A stretch of DNA of 64,000 nt from positions 52,242 to 116,241 of the forward strand of contig NZ_JALQDG010000044.1 of the NCBI RefSeq assembly GCF_023631325.1, given 5' to 3'. Source of the DNA: Caballeronia sp. INDeC2 (lineage in GTDB: Bacteria; Pseudomonadota; Gammaproteobacteria; Burkholderiales; Burkholderiaceae). Below the pieces are notes generated by a model. That model was given only the letters and a program-made list of their open reading frames with translations. It was not told the DNA's origin and did not search any database. Both the position numbers and the translations under genes were made by a program. The first letter of the stretch is position 1, and each line of letters starts with the position of its first letter. Below, one piece after another: positions 53,239 through 61,244 of this stretch.

Positions 53239-53271
53239 AAAAAAGGGCGCGCCACGCGGCGCGCCTTTTTT
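53237..53271. terminator. Bidirectional intrinsic terminator between SfnB-like and sulfonate binding protein genes
   Basis: GGCGCGCC (53246-53253) and GGCGCGCC (53258-53265) form an 8-bp stem with loop ACGC, followed by six T (53266-53271). Eight A (53237-53244) precede it and serve as the T-run for the opposite strand. It lies between two convergent stops (53238 and 53288), so it ends both transcripts. Confidence 0.92.
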
Positions 53272-53287
53272 GATCACCCAATGCAAA

Positions 53288-54286
53288 TCACTTTGCCGCT
53301 ACCGCCTGCGCATCGAACACTGGATTGAATTCGACATCGACCGTGATCTTGTTCTTGATATCCCCCGACCGATAAAGCGTATCCGCGATCCGCTGCTCTC
53401 TCGCGACGAGTTGCTTATCCAGCGGATAGAAAACCGATCTTCCATTCTCCGCGGAAAACTTCGCGCGCGCCGGGCTTTGCTTCATCTTCTCCAGATAGAT
53501 CTTTTCGACAGCCGGCACGTTCTGCGCCCACCACGTCCACGAATTCTTCAGCCGGCCGAGAAAGTCGCCGAGCGCCTGACTCTTCGCCGGATCGCGCAGC
53601 ACTTCCGTACGCGCCGCGAACACCGACAACGCCGGGATATCGAGCTCGTCGCTCTTGATGACGACACGCGCATCGCCCTTGTCGACGGTCTCCTTCACCG
53701 GCCCGTAGCCGCCCGAATACACCGCGACCTGCCCCGCATTGAACGCGGACGCCGACACGTTGCCATCGCCGAACTTCACGCCCTGAAAATCCTTCGGTCT
53801 CAGATCCGCCTTGTTATACGACAGCACGTATTGCAGATAATTGAAGCCGCCGAAGTTATAGCCCCATGTCTTGCCGCGCAAATCCGCAAGGTTCTTCACG
53901 TCGGCTTCCTTGCGCACGACCGTGACGATCGGCGGATAGCTGCTGTCGGGATTGCGCCATCCTGCGATGATCTGCAACGGCGCCGTCCCGGGCGTCCACG
54001 CTGCGCGCGCATTGCCTTGCTCGATGATGAGCGACGTATCGCCCATCAGCCCTACATCGAGCACTTTCGAATAGAGCGCGGAAAGCTGCGCGGCGGGCCC
54101 GGTGAGCACGGCCCATTTCACTTTGTACGGCGCGCCGTCGAGCACGTGCGATGCATCGACGATCAGCGGCCACGCGGCATCCTGCGTGCCGATGGTCAAC
54201 GTGAGCGGTTCATCGGCGAACGCGGAAGACGACACTGCGAAAAGACTCGCGACGAATAAAGCGGTGAAGCGTTTTCTGATGCGCAT
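53288..54286 (-). CDS. ssuA: Sulfonate/taurine-type ABC substrate-binding protein (SsuA-like)
   Basis: A 332-residue periplasmic binding protein with a Sec signal (KRFTALFVASLFAVSSSAFA, residues 5-24) and the NMT1/SsuA fold: LTLTIGTQDAAWPLIVDA, KVLDVGLMGDTSLIIEQG and LADLRGKTWGYNFGG. It captures organosulfonates or sulfate esters for the permease and ATPase encoded upstream in the same transcript (order C-B-A). The gap to the ATPase gene is 25 bp. Start at 54286 gives a proper signal peptide. Ligand specificity (alkanesulfonate, taurine or other) cannot be told here. Confidence 0.88.
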   Translation of the reverse strand: MRIRKRFTALFVASLFAVSSSAFADEPLTLTIGTQDAAWPLIVDASHVLDGAPYKVKWAVLTGPAAQLSALYSKVLDVGLMGDTSLIIEQGNARAAWTPGTAPLQIIAGWRNPDSSYPPIVTVVRKEADVKNLADLRGKTWGYNFGGFNYLQYVLSYNKADLRPKDFQGVKFGDGNVSASAFNAGQVAVYSGGYGPVKETVDKGDARVVIKSDELDIPALSVFAARTEVLRDPAKSQALGDFLGRLKNSWTWWAQNVPAVEKIYLEKMKQSPARAKFSAENGRSVFYPLDKQLVAREQRIADTLYRSGDIKNKITVDVEFNPVFDAQAVAAK

Positions 54287-54311
54287 GAGTGTGTGTTGAA
54301 TGAATGGAATG

Positions 54312-55076
54312 TTATGCCGCCTTCTGCGGCGAATCTTGCGTGACGCCGAGTTCCGCGAGCAGCCGCGTTCTGAGCGCAATCGATGCGTCGTCGCTGCGCG
54401 AGCGCGGACGCGGAAAATCGACGACGACATCCGCACTGATCTCGCCTTGCGACAGCACGACGATACGGTCCGACAGCAGAATCGCCTCGTCGATGTCATG
54501 CGTGACGAGCACGACCGCCGGCGTATGCGCGCGCCACAAGCGCGCGACGAGCTCATACATGCGGATGCGCGTGAGCGCATCGAGCGCGGCGAAGGGCTCG
54601 TCGAGCAGCAATAGCTTCGGCTCGCGCACGAGCGCGCGTGCCAGCGCGACGCGCTGCGCTTCGCCACCCGATAGCGTCTTCGGCCAGCCATCGGCATGAC
54701 TCGCGAGTCCCACTTCATCGAGCGCGGCCAGTGCGGAAGGCTTCGCTGCGTTGAGGCGGTCATGACCGATCACGACGTTCTCCCACACGCGCTTCGCCGG
54801 CACGAGACGCGGCTCCTGAAACACGACCGAGCGCGCGAGCGCGACGCGCACGCGGCCGCTGTCGGCCTGGTCGAGACCGGCGAGGATGCGCAGGAGCGTC
54901 GTCTTGCCCGCGCCCGATGCGCCGAGCATCGACACGAACTGGCCGCGTCTGACGTTGAGCGACACGTCCTTCAGCACCGCGCGGCCGGCGAACACGCGGC
55001 TCACGCCATCGAGTTCGAGCGCGGTCTCGCGTTCATCGCGAACGGACCTTGTGAATGCGGCATCAAGCGAGTTCAA
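54312..55076 (-). CDS. ssuB: Sulfonate ABC transporter ATPase (SsuB-like)
   Basis: A 254-residue ABC ATPase. Walker A is GASGAGKTT (52-60), the Q-loop is FQEPRLVPAKRVWENV, the signature is LSGGEAQR, Walker B is LLLLDEPFAALD and the switch His is in VTHDIDEA. The sequence RLVPAKRVWENV after the Q-loop is typical of SsuB/TauB ATPases. Its ATG lies inside the end of the permease gene (14-bp overlap), so the two are coupled. It powers sulfonate import with the neighbouring permease and binding protein. Confidence 0.9.
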   Translation of the reverse strand: MNSLDAAFTRSVRDERETALELDGVSRVFAGRAVLKDVSLNVRRGQFVSMLGASGAGKTTLLRILAGLDQADSGRVRVALARSVVFQEPRLVPAKRVWENVVIGHDRLNAAKPSALAALDEVGLASHADGWPKTLSGGEAQRVALARALVREPKLLLLDEPFAALDALTRIRMYELVARLWRAHTPAVVLVTHDIDEAILLSDRIVVLSQGEISADVVVDFPRPRSRSDDASIALRTRLLAELGVTQDSPQKAA

Positions 55077-55980
55077 AGCGCGGCCTCCACGGAAGAGCGA
55101 GATGTTCGAGCGCTCGCATGATGAGATCGGTCACGATACCGAGCGCCGCATACACGAGAATGCCCGCGATGATGATGTCCGCGCGCTGGTTCTGGTTCGC
55201 GTTCACGAGGATGTAGCCGATGCCGTTCTGCGCATTAATCTGCTCCGCAACGACGAGCGCGAGCAACGCCACCGCCGACGAATAACGCACGCCGACGAGT
55301 ATCGAAGGCAGCGCTGTCGGCAGGATGATGCGCAACGCGATCTGCCGGCTCGACAGGCCGAACACGTTCGCCGCTTCGAGCAGCTTCGGATCGACGCCGC
55401 GCACGCCTGCATAAGTGTTGAGATACATCGGGAAGATGGTGGCCGCGAGAATCACCGCGACCTTCGCGCCCTCGCCGATGCCGAACCAGGTGATGAAAAG
55501 CGGAATCAGCGCGATGAACGGAATCGTGCGCAGCATCTGCAACGGCGCATCGACGATTTCCTCGCCCACGCGCCAGAGCCCTGCGAAAAGGCCCGCAAAC
55601 AGGCCGATGCCGCCGCCGATCGCGAGGCCCGTCGCCGCGCGCACGAGCGACACGCCGATCGCGCTTTGCAGTTCGCCATCGGCGATCAGTTCCTTCAGTG
55701 CGTCGACGATCACCGTGGGCGACGGCAAGGTTTCCGGCGCGACGAGCCGCAACGACGACGCGAGCTGCCACAGCACGACGAGCGCGAGCGGCACGCCGAT
55801 ACGCAACGCGCGCGAGCGCAGCACGGGCCATTGCAGTACGCTGCCTCGGCGCACATCGCGTGTCGGCAGATCGATGAGCGCGCGTGGATCGACGGCGCGT
55901 GCATCGGCGTCATGCGTGCGATCAGGCGTCGCGCCCGGATCGAGCCCGAGCGCGGCGGATGGAAAGCGAGGGACGTTCAT
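55063..55980 (-). CDS. ssuC: Sulfonate ABC transporter permease (SsuC-like)
   Basis: A 305-residue inner-membrane permease with a long polar N-terminal extension (about 60 residues, rich in D and R) before the first helix (IGVPLALVVLWQLASSL). The typical SsuC segments follow: APETLPSPTVIVDALKELI, FIALIPLFITWFGIGEGAKV (with the FxPxxW-like region) and the EAA loop EAANVFGLSSRQIALRIILP. It is the first gene of the ssu transcript. The start at 55980 is the first ATG; a later start would remove part of the extension. It is divergent from the FMN reductase gene (228 bp). Confidence 0.9.
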   Translation of the reverse strand: MNVPRFPSAALGLDPGATPDRTHDADARAVDPRALIDLPTRDVRRGSVLQWPVLRSRALRIGVPLALVVLWQLASSLRLVAPETLPSPTVIVDALKELIADGELQSAIGVSLVRAATGLAIGGGIGLFAGLFAGLWRVGEEIVDAPLQMLRTIPFIALIPLFITWFGIGEGAKVAVILAATIFPMYLNTYAGVRGVDPKLLEAANVFGLSSRQIALRIILPTALPSILVGVRYSSAVALLALVVAEQINAQNGIGYILVNANQNQRADIIIAGILVYAALGIVTDLIMRALEHLALPWRPRFELA

Positions 55981-56132
55981 GGGCGTTCGTCGGATTCGAT
56001 GAGAGAGGAACATACGATGGTACGGTCGCATGTCCTCGCATCAAACGAACGCTTTGCAAGATGCTATGCGCACTGCGCGTCATTTGGATTCCAACGATCC
56101 GATAAAGGCACGAGCAGTGCATTGCTTAGCAG

Positions 56133-56151
56133 ATTCGCTTCGTTGGCGAAT
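56133..56151. promoter_or_regulatory. Inverted repeat in the SsuC/FMN reductase divergent region
   Basis: ATTCGC (56133-56138) and GCGAAT (56146-56151) form a 6-bp inverted repeat with a 7-bp spacer, within the 228-bp gap that must hold both promoters. It may be an operator of a sulfur-starvation regulator; the assignment is inference only. Confidence 0.35.
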
Positions 56152-56196
56152 GGGGCGCGCTACCCTAACGTATGCGGATGCGTTCCCTGTTTTCAC

Positions 56197-56200
56197 GGAG
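56197..56200 (+). promoter_or_regulatory. Shine-Dalgarno deciding the TTG start of the FMN reductase
   Basis: GGAG ends 8 nt before a TTG at 56209. No in-frame ATG or GTG gives the proper N-terminus, so this site supports a TTG start. Confidence 0.6.
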
Positions 56201-56208
56201 TATCGATC

Positions 56209-56850
56209 TTGTCTCGATTCATTTCATCGCGCGGGCCACGGGTGGTCGGCATCGGCGGCACGACGCGGCCTCAATCATCGACCGAACGGGCACTCGCATT
56301 CGCATTGCGCGGCGCGCAGGAAAGCGGCGCGAGCGTGCAGCTATTCGGCGGCGCTTTCTTGCATAGCCTGCCGCACTATGCACCGGAATCGCGCGAACTC
56401 ACCGACGAGCAATATGAACTCATCGAGGCCGTGCGCGCGGCGGATGCGGTCATCATCGCGACGCCCGGCTATCACGGCGGCATTTCGGGCCTCGTCAAAA
56501 ACGCGCTCGATACGTTGGAAGAGCTCAGGCTCGACGATCGTCCCTATCTCGATGGACGCGCGGTCGGCAGCATCGTCACGGCTTATGGATGGCAAGCGGC
56601 GGGCACGGTGCTCACGTCGTTGCGTTCGATCGTGCATGCGCTGCGCGGCTGGCCGACGCCTTTCGGTGCGACGGTCAATACGCTCGAAACGCGCTTCGAA
56701 TCGGCCGATACGTGTTCCGATCCGAAGGTCGTCGAGCAACTCCGCACCGTGGGGCGGCAGGCATCGAGCTTCGCGCTGGCCTTCGGCGCGGCGCGGGCAA
56801 ACGACGACTATCACGAGGTTGAACGGCGAGTCGAACTCGCGCCGCATTGA
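56209..56850 (+). CDS. NADPH-dependent FMN reductase (SsuE/MsuE-like)
   Basis: A 213-residue flavodoxin-fold reductase. The phosphate-binding region is VVGIGGTTRPQSSTERAL near the N-terminus. The loop near the isoalloxazine is TPGYHGGISGLVKNALDTLE, and AYGWQAAGTVLTSLRSIVHA follows. It reduces FMN for two-component monooxygenases, so it is the obvious partner of the LLM enzymes at 45518, 49510 and 50703. The start is TTG with GGAG 8 nt upstream. It is divergent from the ssu transporter genes, an arrangement typical of sulfonate-use loci. Confidence 0.87.
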   Translation: MSRFISSRGPRVVGIGGTTRPQSSTERALAFALRGAQESGASVQLFGGAFLHSLPHYAPESRELTDEQYELIEAVRAADAVIIATPGYHGGISGLVKNALDTLEELRLDDRPYLDGRAVGSIVTAYGWQAAGTVLTSLRSIVHALRGWPTPFGATVNTLETRFESADTCSDPKVVEQLRTVGRQASSFALAFGAARANDDYHEVERRVELAPH

Positions 56851-56870
56851 CTTGCGGACGACGATGCGTT

Positions 56871-57086
56871 TCAGTGCAGCGGCGGCTCGCCGGGCAACTG
56901 AAACGCGTCGACGGTATAGCCCATGTTGAAATAGCCCGCGCGGGCATAGGCGGAAATGTGCTCGAGCTGTTCCGCGCGCGTGGTTTCGCTCACGGCGTGC
57001 ACCGCCGTTTCTTTCGTGAAGTGCTTACGCACGCGCCCGGCCGGCGCCGATAGCGCCTGCCAATATTGAGTCAGGAAGTGCGGCAT
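56871..57086 (-). CDS. Small protein of unknown function with very strong ribosome-binding site
   Basis: A 71-residue soluble protein without signal or membrane segment. AGGAGG lies 6 nt before its ATG (site at 57093-57098), so it is very likely translated. It contains KHFTKETAVHAVSETTRAEQ and ends near GYTVDAFQLPGEPPLH. I recognise no family. It converges with the FMN reductase gene (20 bp) and lies downstream of the drug exporter's terminator, so it has its own promoter. Confidence 0.62.
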   Translation of the reverse strand: MPHFLTQYWQALSAPAGRVRKHFTKETAVHAVSETTRAEQLEHISAYARAGYFNMGYTVDAFQLPGEPPLH

Positions 57087-57130
57087 GGCTCGCCTCCTCG
57101 ATGCACGAATGACTCAACTCTAGGCTGTCA

Positions 57131-57174
57131 AAAAGGCCTGCACAAACAAGGTTTTCTGCAATGCATTGCAGGCC
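57131..57174 (-). terminator. Terminator of the Bcr/CflA gene with an internal 16-bp palindrome
   Basis: On the minus strand GGCCTGCA (57174-57167) pairs with TGCAGGCC (57142-57135) and runs into TTTTT. The 24-nt loop, with part of the 5' arm, contains the perfect palindrome CTGCAATGCATTGCAG (57156-57171), which can form an alternative hairpin. It starts two bases after the exporter stop. Confidence 0.65.
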
Positions 57175-57176
57175 GA

Positions 57177-58412
57177 TCAGGCCGCGTCCGCGCCGCGCAC
57201 CGCGCACGCCGCCTGCGATTGCTCCAGATATCGCAGCAGGCGCGTCACCATCATGACGACCGTGAACGCGAGGATCACGAAGAACACCGCGAGCGGCGCG
57301 AGGTTATGCACCGAAACGAAGCCTGCGAGACCCATCATCACCGACGACACGAGCAACAGCGCGCAGCCGAGAATCGCCGCCGTGAGGCCCGCGATATGGG
57401 GAAAGAGCGAATTGCCCTTCGCCATCAGCGTCGGATACATCGCGCCGGCGCAGAAGCCCATCACGAGGACGGGCGCGGCCAACGTCCATACGGTGAGGCC
57501 GATCGTCAGCGACAGCAGCAACATGACGACCGATGCTCCCGCCATCACGCGCGCGCCAATGCGCAACCGTTGCTCGGCGCTCGGCAGACGTGCGCCATGC
57601 ACGCGGTTCGACAAACCACCGAGGAAGTACATCATGCCGATGGCAAGCGCGAGATAGCCGAAGTAGGTCGGCGGCTTCTGCAGCGTGTTCTGCACCATGA
57701 AAGGGCCGACGATGTTGAACACAAGCAGAATGCTGTAGCACAGACCTTGCGCGAGAAAGCAGCTCCGGAACACCGGGCTCGACAACACTTTGCCCGCGTT
57801 CGTGAACAGCGTGCGCGGCGCGAGATGCACAGGCTTCTTCAACGTCTCTTGATAGCGCCATACGAGCGCCCACATCACGATCGAATAGATGAGGAGAAAG
57901 ACCAGGCACGCCTTCCACCCGAACCATGTCTGCAAGTGCGCGCCGATCACGGGCGCGACGATCGGTGCAAGGCCCCACGCAATCGACATGTAGGTAAACG
58001 CGTGCATCAGCGCGTGGCCTGAGAACGAATCGGTGATGATCGTCTTCGCGAGCAGGTTCGTCGCCGCAATGCCGAAGCCCTGCAGGCAGCGCGCGAGCAG
58101 AAAGGTTTCGAGACTCGTCGCGGTGAGCGAGAGCAGACAGCCGAGCGTGAAGACGACGAGTCCGAACGCCAGCACTTTTTTACGCCCGTAGGCATCGGCG
58201 ACGGGCCCGAATACCAGCTGGCCGATTGCATAGGCCGCCATGTACCCGGAAACGCTCGACTGAATCGCCTGGGGCGAGGTGGCGAAGTAACGCGCCATCG
58301 CGGGCAATGCGGGCACGTAGATGTCGATGGCAAGCTGCCCGGCCGATGCGAACAGACAAACCAGAAACAGCAGAAAACGCGGGGAATTCTTCGACGATCG
58401 AGTGTGGTTCAT
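57177..58412 (-). CDS. MFS exporter of the Bcr/CflA drug-resistance family
   Basis: A 411-residue inner-membrane transporter with 12 expected helices. The Bcr/CflA start LFASAGQLAIDIYVPALPAM is followed by the MFS motif A region GPVADAYGRKKVLAFG, and the helix 4 arginine appears in ARCLQGFG. It exports small toxic compounds such as chloramphenicol-like drugs, or cysteine-pathway metabolites, by proton antiport. Nothing nearby indicates a specific substrate, though Bcr members that export cysteine exist and the sulfur island is adjacent. It lies alone on the minus strand and has its own terminator. Confidence 0.9.
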   Translation of the reverse strand: MNHTRSSKNSPRFLLFLVCLFASAGQLAIDIYVPALPAMARYFATSPQAIQSSVSGYMAAYAIGQLVFGPVADAYGRKKVLAFGLVVFTLGCLLSLTATSLETFLLARCLQGFGIAATNLLAKTIITDSFSGHALMHAFTYMSIAWGLAPIVAPVIGAHLQTWFGWKACLVFLLIYSIVMWALVWRYQETLKKPVHLAPRTLFTNAGKVLSSPVFRSCFLAQGLCYSILLVFNIVGPFMVQNTLQKPPTYFGYLALAIGMMYFLGGLSNRVHGARLPSAEQRLRIGARVMAGASVVMLLLSLTIGLTVWTLAAPVLVMGFCAGAMYPTLMAKGNSLFPHIAGLTAAILGCALLLVSSVMMGLAGFVSVHNLAPLAVFFVILAFTVVMMVTRLLRYLEQSQAACAVRGADAA

Positions 58413-58525
58413 GACAACGATGAATGAGCGCAGCCCGGCGGTTCTTGCCGGGCTGGGCCGGATGGCGGATTCGTCGTATTGTGCCTGTCATCGCGCGGAT
58501 CGGCGCAAAGCCCACGTCGCGCATG

Positions 58526-59275
58526 TCACTTCGTGCCATCGAGAATCGGATGAGACTGGCCGGGTATCGGACGGCCGCGGCTATCGGTTGGTACGAGTTG
58601 CGTCTGAAATGCCACGAAAAGCGCCTGAAACCTGCCATCCACTTCGACCATCACCGCGCCGTCCTGAAACACGCCGTTTTCGTTCGAGTGGTCCTTGGCA
58701 GGACTGCCCTTGCCCGGCTTCGGGTTGCCCTGATTCATGTGCGTTTCGTGCAGCCCGTCTTTATTCGGTTCGAAGAGAAAGCCGAAGCCGTAGACGGTGA
58801 TGTCTTTCGCGGGTTTCCATCCGAGGCGATCGTCGCTATAGGCGGGCGTCTTGTAGACGTAATCGATGCCGTCGGCGGACATGTCCAGTTGCAGCATCTC
58901 GTTCAAGAGCGCGTTGATGTCGTTGTGCTCGTCCTTGGTATCGAGCGGGATCGGACGCATCGCGCCGAGATCGAGAAGACGCTCGTCGTGCACATAATCG
59001 AGCTTCGGGAAGTTCGATGTCGCCACGCCTGCGGGCAGCTTCGCGAGATCGGCGGCCATCGGATGATCGAAGTATCGATTCCAGAGATACAGCACGAGAT
59101 AGCCCGCCGGTCCCGTCAGCGAGCTATCGGATTTCACATTGGTGACGATATTGAATGGCTTGCCATTCGTGTCTTCGCCGACAATCACATAATGCGGATC
59201 GCCCTTGTAATTCTGCAGATAGGGAACGCCGAGCGTGACCTTGCCCTTGAAGAGAACGTATTCATTGCGCGCCAT
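58526..59275 (-). CDS. DUF2278 (YukJ-like) family protein
   Basis: A 249-residue soluble protein of the DUF2278 family. Recognisable parts are YVLFKGKVTLGVPYLQNYKG at the N-terminus, FNIVTNVKSDSSLTG, and the C-terminal ENGVFQDGAVMVEVDGRFQA followed by LFVAFQTQLVPTDSRG. The function of the family is not established, and the DNSNENGVFQDG-like region looks like a conserved surface or active site. No signal peptide is visible. It stands alone, with the CHAD gene 61 bp downstream on the same strand. Confidence 0.85.
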   Translation of the reverse strand: MARNEYVLFKGKVTLGVPYLQNYKGDPHYVIVGEDTNGKPFNIVTNVKSDSSLTGPAGYLVLYLWNRYFDHPMAADLAKLPAGVATSNFPKLDYVHDERLLDLGAMRPIPLDTKDEHNDINALLNEMLQLDMSADGIDYVYKTPAYSDDRLGWKPAKDITVYGFGFLFEPNKDGLHETHMNQGNPKPGKGSPAKDHSNENGVFQDGAVMVEVDGRFQALFVAFQTQLVPTDSRGRPIPGQSHPILDGTK

Positions 59276-59336
59276 GATGCTGCTCCGTGAAGTGAGCGAT
59301 CATTTGATGCGGCCAGTGTGACCGCCTTGCGATCGA

Positions 59337-60164
59337 TCAGCGTATCGCCTTTCTCGCGGACTTGAAGCGCTGCTTCTGCTCGGTTTTCAGCGCGCGTAAC
59401 GCAGGCTTTGTGTCGATGCCGTCGGGAAAAGCGCCTTCCGGGCCTGATAGCAAGCCGCGACTCGCGACGACATCGTTCAATGCGCCGAAGCGCTTTTGCA
59501 GCCGCTTCAGGCTCTTCACGCTGACACGCATATCGGGCGCGATATCCGGCTGAAAGAATTCAAGCAGATAACGCACCTTCTTTCCGGCCTTGCGCACTTC
59601 GTGATAAGCGGCATAGTCGGATCGCTTCGCGCGCAGCGCCCGCTTGATGCGCTTTTTCAACTCACCGCGCGCCGCGCTGATTCGCTTCTTCGCGAACCGT
59701 TCAATTGGCACGCGATGACGTCCCGTATTGAGTTGCTGATTCGCCTCCTTCACGCCCGCCTGCAACACATGCTTCACATCCGCGTTCGCGATGGTTTCGA
59801 TGCTCGTCGCGAGCACGGCGGCACGACGCGCCTTCAGGGATTCGTCGAGCCCTTCGACATCGAGCTCATTCAATAGCTGGAGCAAGATGTCCCAGTCGCG
59901 GGCCTTGCCCGCCGATGTCGCCAGATACTTGAGTAACGCACGTTGATGCGTGTCGAACTGATCGTCAAGCAAGGGTCGATAAGCCCAGAACAATGTGCGA
60001 AGCCGCCGCAACGCGACACGCAGCTTGTGCAGCACTTCGGGATCCGCGTTCCCGTTGAGCGTCGAAGCATGCCGCAGCGCCTCGTCGATCAATGGCGATG
60101 CCAAATCGCCGAATTTCGATTCCGCCGTTTCGTTTGCCGCGCCCGCACTGTCGTTCGAAGCCAT
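59337..60164 (-). CDS. CHAD-domain protein
   Basis: A 275-residue helical protein with the CHAD (conserved histidine alpha-helical) domain. The conserved pattern VLHKLRVALRRLRTLFWAYR at about residues 44-63 carries the first His and basic residues, and a second AYHEVRKAGKKVRYLLEFF lies later. CHAD domains bind polyphosphate through such positive helices, and some locate to polyphosphate granules. Basic residues abound (RAKRSDY, KRIKRALRA). The ATG at 60164 is preferred over an upstream one that adds a segment without family character. Confidence 0.88.
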   Translation of the reverse strand: MASNDSAGAANETAESKFGDLASPLIDEALRHASTLNGNADPEVLHKLRVALRRLRTLFWAYRPLLDDQFDTHQRALLKYLATSAGKARDWDILLQLLNELDVEGLDESLKARRAAVLATSIETIANADVKHVLQAGVKEANQQLNTGRHRVPIERFAKKRISAARGELKKRIKRALRAKRSDYAAYHEVRKAGKKVRYLLEFFQPDIAPDMRVSVKSLKRLQKRFGALNDVVASRGLLSGPEGAFPDGIDTKPALRALKTEQKQRFKSARKAIR

Positions 60165-60368
60165 GATGGTTTCCCGTTTCGCAATGCCAGCGATGTGCAA
60201 CATGCATACCCGCCGATGCTTTTGCCCCAAAACGATGCAGCACGCGGAACGTGTCTTGCTAAGTGTGCAATACGGGAAATGCCTCTGTCATCGAACGCTC
60301 CACAACGAAATAGCTGTTGGGTACACTTAGACGCGCCTGTACATCGGACCAACGGGATCACATCAATC

Positions 60369-60372
60369 GGAG
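60369..60372 (+). promoter_or_regulatory. Shine-Dalgarno deciding the TTG start of the NUDIX gene
   Basis: GGAG lies 5 nt before a TTG at 60378. This is the only start with a ribosome-binding site that keeps the complete NUDIX fold. Confidence 0.6.
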
Positions 60373-60377
60373 CCAGT

Positions 60378-60764
60378 TTGAGGAAGCGAGCCACGGTCAT
60401 CTGTCGAAAGGGCAACCGGATTCTGCTGGTTGCGCGACGTCGCACCAAATGGGCGCTGCCCGGCGGAATGCTCAAACGAGGCGAGCATTTGCCGGATGCC
60501 GCGCTGCGCGAGCTCAAGGAAGAGACGCGTCTCGCGGGCAAGTCCGCAAAATTCCTGTTCGATCATCGGGGACGGCAGAAGCATCATCACGTCTTCTTCT
60601 GCGACGTGCCGAAGAGCGCGAAGGCGCGTGCAAGCAACGAAATCTCACGGTGCCGCTGGGTCCACGTTTCGGAGATTCAGCGGCTTGCCACGAGTGCGCC
60701 GACACGGATGATCGTCAAAGCGCTCGGCGACGAAAGACGAAACGGCAGTCGCGGCAAGCGCTGA
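60378..60764 (+). CDS. NUDIX hydrolase (small, DUF-type MutT-like)
   Basis: A 128-residue NUDIX-fold pyrophosphatase. The Nudix box is seen as GEHLPDAALRELKEETRLAG (the G-x5-E-x7-REUxEExGU pattern; REL-KEE gives the metal-binding glutamates). Before it lies WALPGGMLKR. Such proteins hydrolyse nucleoside diphosphate derivatives or diphosphoinositol polyphosphates. The start is TTG, set by GGAG 5 nt upstream. It is convergent with the BON gene (21 bp) and divergent from the CHAD gene. Confidence 0.85.
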   Translation: MRKRATVICRKGNRILLVARRRTKWALPGGMLKRGEHLPDAALRELKEETRLAGKSAKFLFDHRGRQKHHHVFFCDVPKSAKARASNEISRCRWVHVSEIQRLATSAPTRMIVKALGDERRNGSRGKR

Positions 60765-60785
60765 CGATCACGCGTGCAAGAGTGT

Positions 60786-61151
60786 TTACTGCCCGCCTTC
60801 CTGAATCGTCAGAACATTCTTCACCGACGTGACGCCGCTCACGCCCTTTGCGATCGACGCTGCCTTGTCGATCTGCTCCGCATCCGCCGCGTGTCCGGCG
60901 AGCGTGATCACGCCGTTCTTCGCGATCACGTTGATGCCGTTCATTTCCACGCCGCCTTTCCGCAACGCCTGAGACACCTTCTTGCCGAGCGCCCGATTGG
61001 CCTTGCGGGCCGACGATTTCGAGCTTCCCGCGCTCGCCGACGGCGTGGCGGACTGAGTCGATGCCGCATCGCTGCTCTGCGGCCATGCGTTGACGGAGAA
61101 GGCAATCGCCGATGCAACGGCGGCGAATCTGAGCGCATTGATCGTTTTCAT
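60786..61151 (-). CDS. BON-domain periplasmic protein
   Basis: A 121-residue exported protein. It has a Sec signal peptide (about 1-22, ending VNAWPQ), a low-complexity Ser/Ala/Thr linker (about 25-50) and a C-terminal BON domain (about 53-118) with KVSQALRKGGVEMNGINVIA and GVITLAGHAADAEQIDKAAS. BON domains (as in OsmY) bind membranes or proteins and are linked to envelope stress. It is a single gene on the minus strand, convergent with the NUDIX gene. Confidence 0.88.
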   Translation of the reverse strand: MKTINALRFAAVASAIAFSVNAWPQSSDAASTQSATPSASAGSSKSSARKANRALGKKVSQALRKGGVEMNGINVIAKNGVITLAGHAADAEQIDKAASIAKGVSGVTSVKNVLTIQEGGQ

Positions 61152-61244
61152 CGCTTGGCTCCAGGTTGGCTTGATGGCTGGGATGACACGCGGGCATGCT
61201 GAATTCTAATCGGGGCTTCGCGATATCGCAGGGAATCGGGCCGT

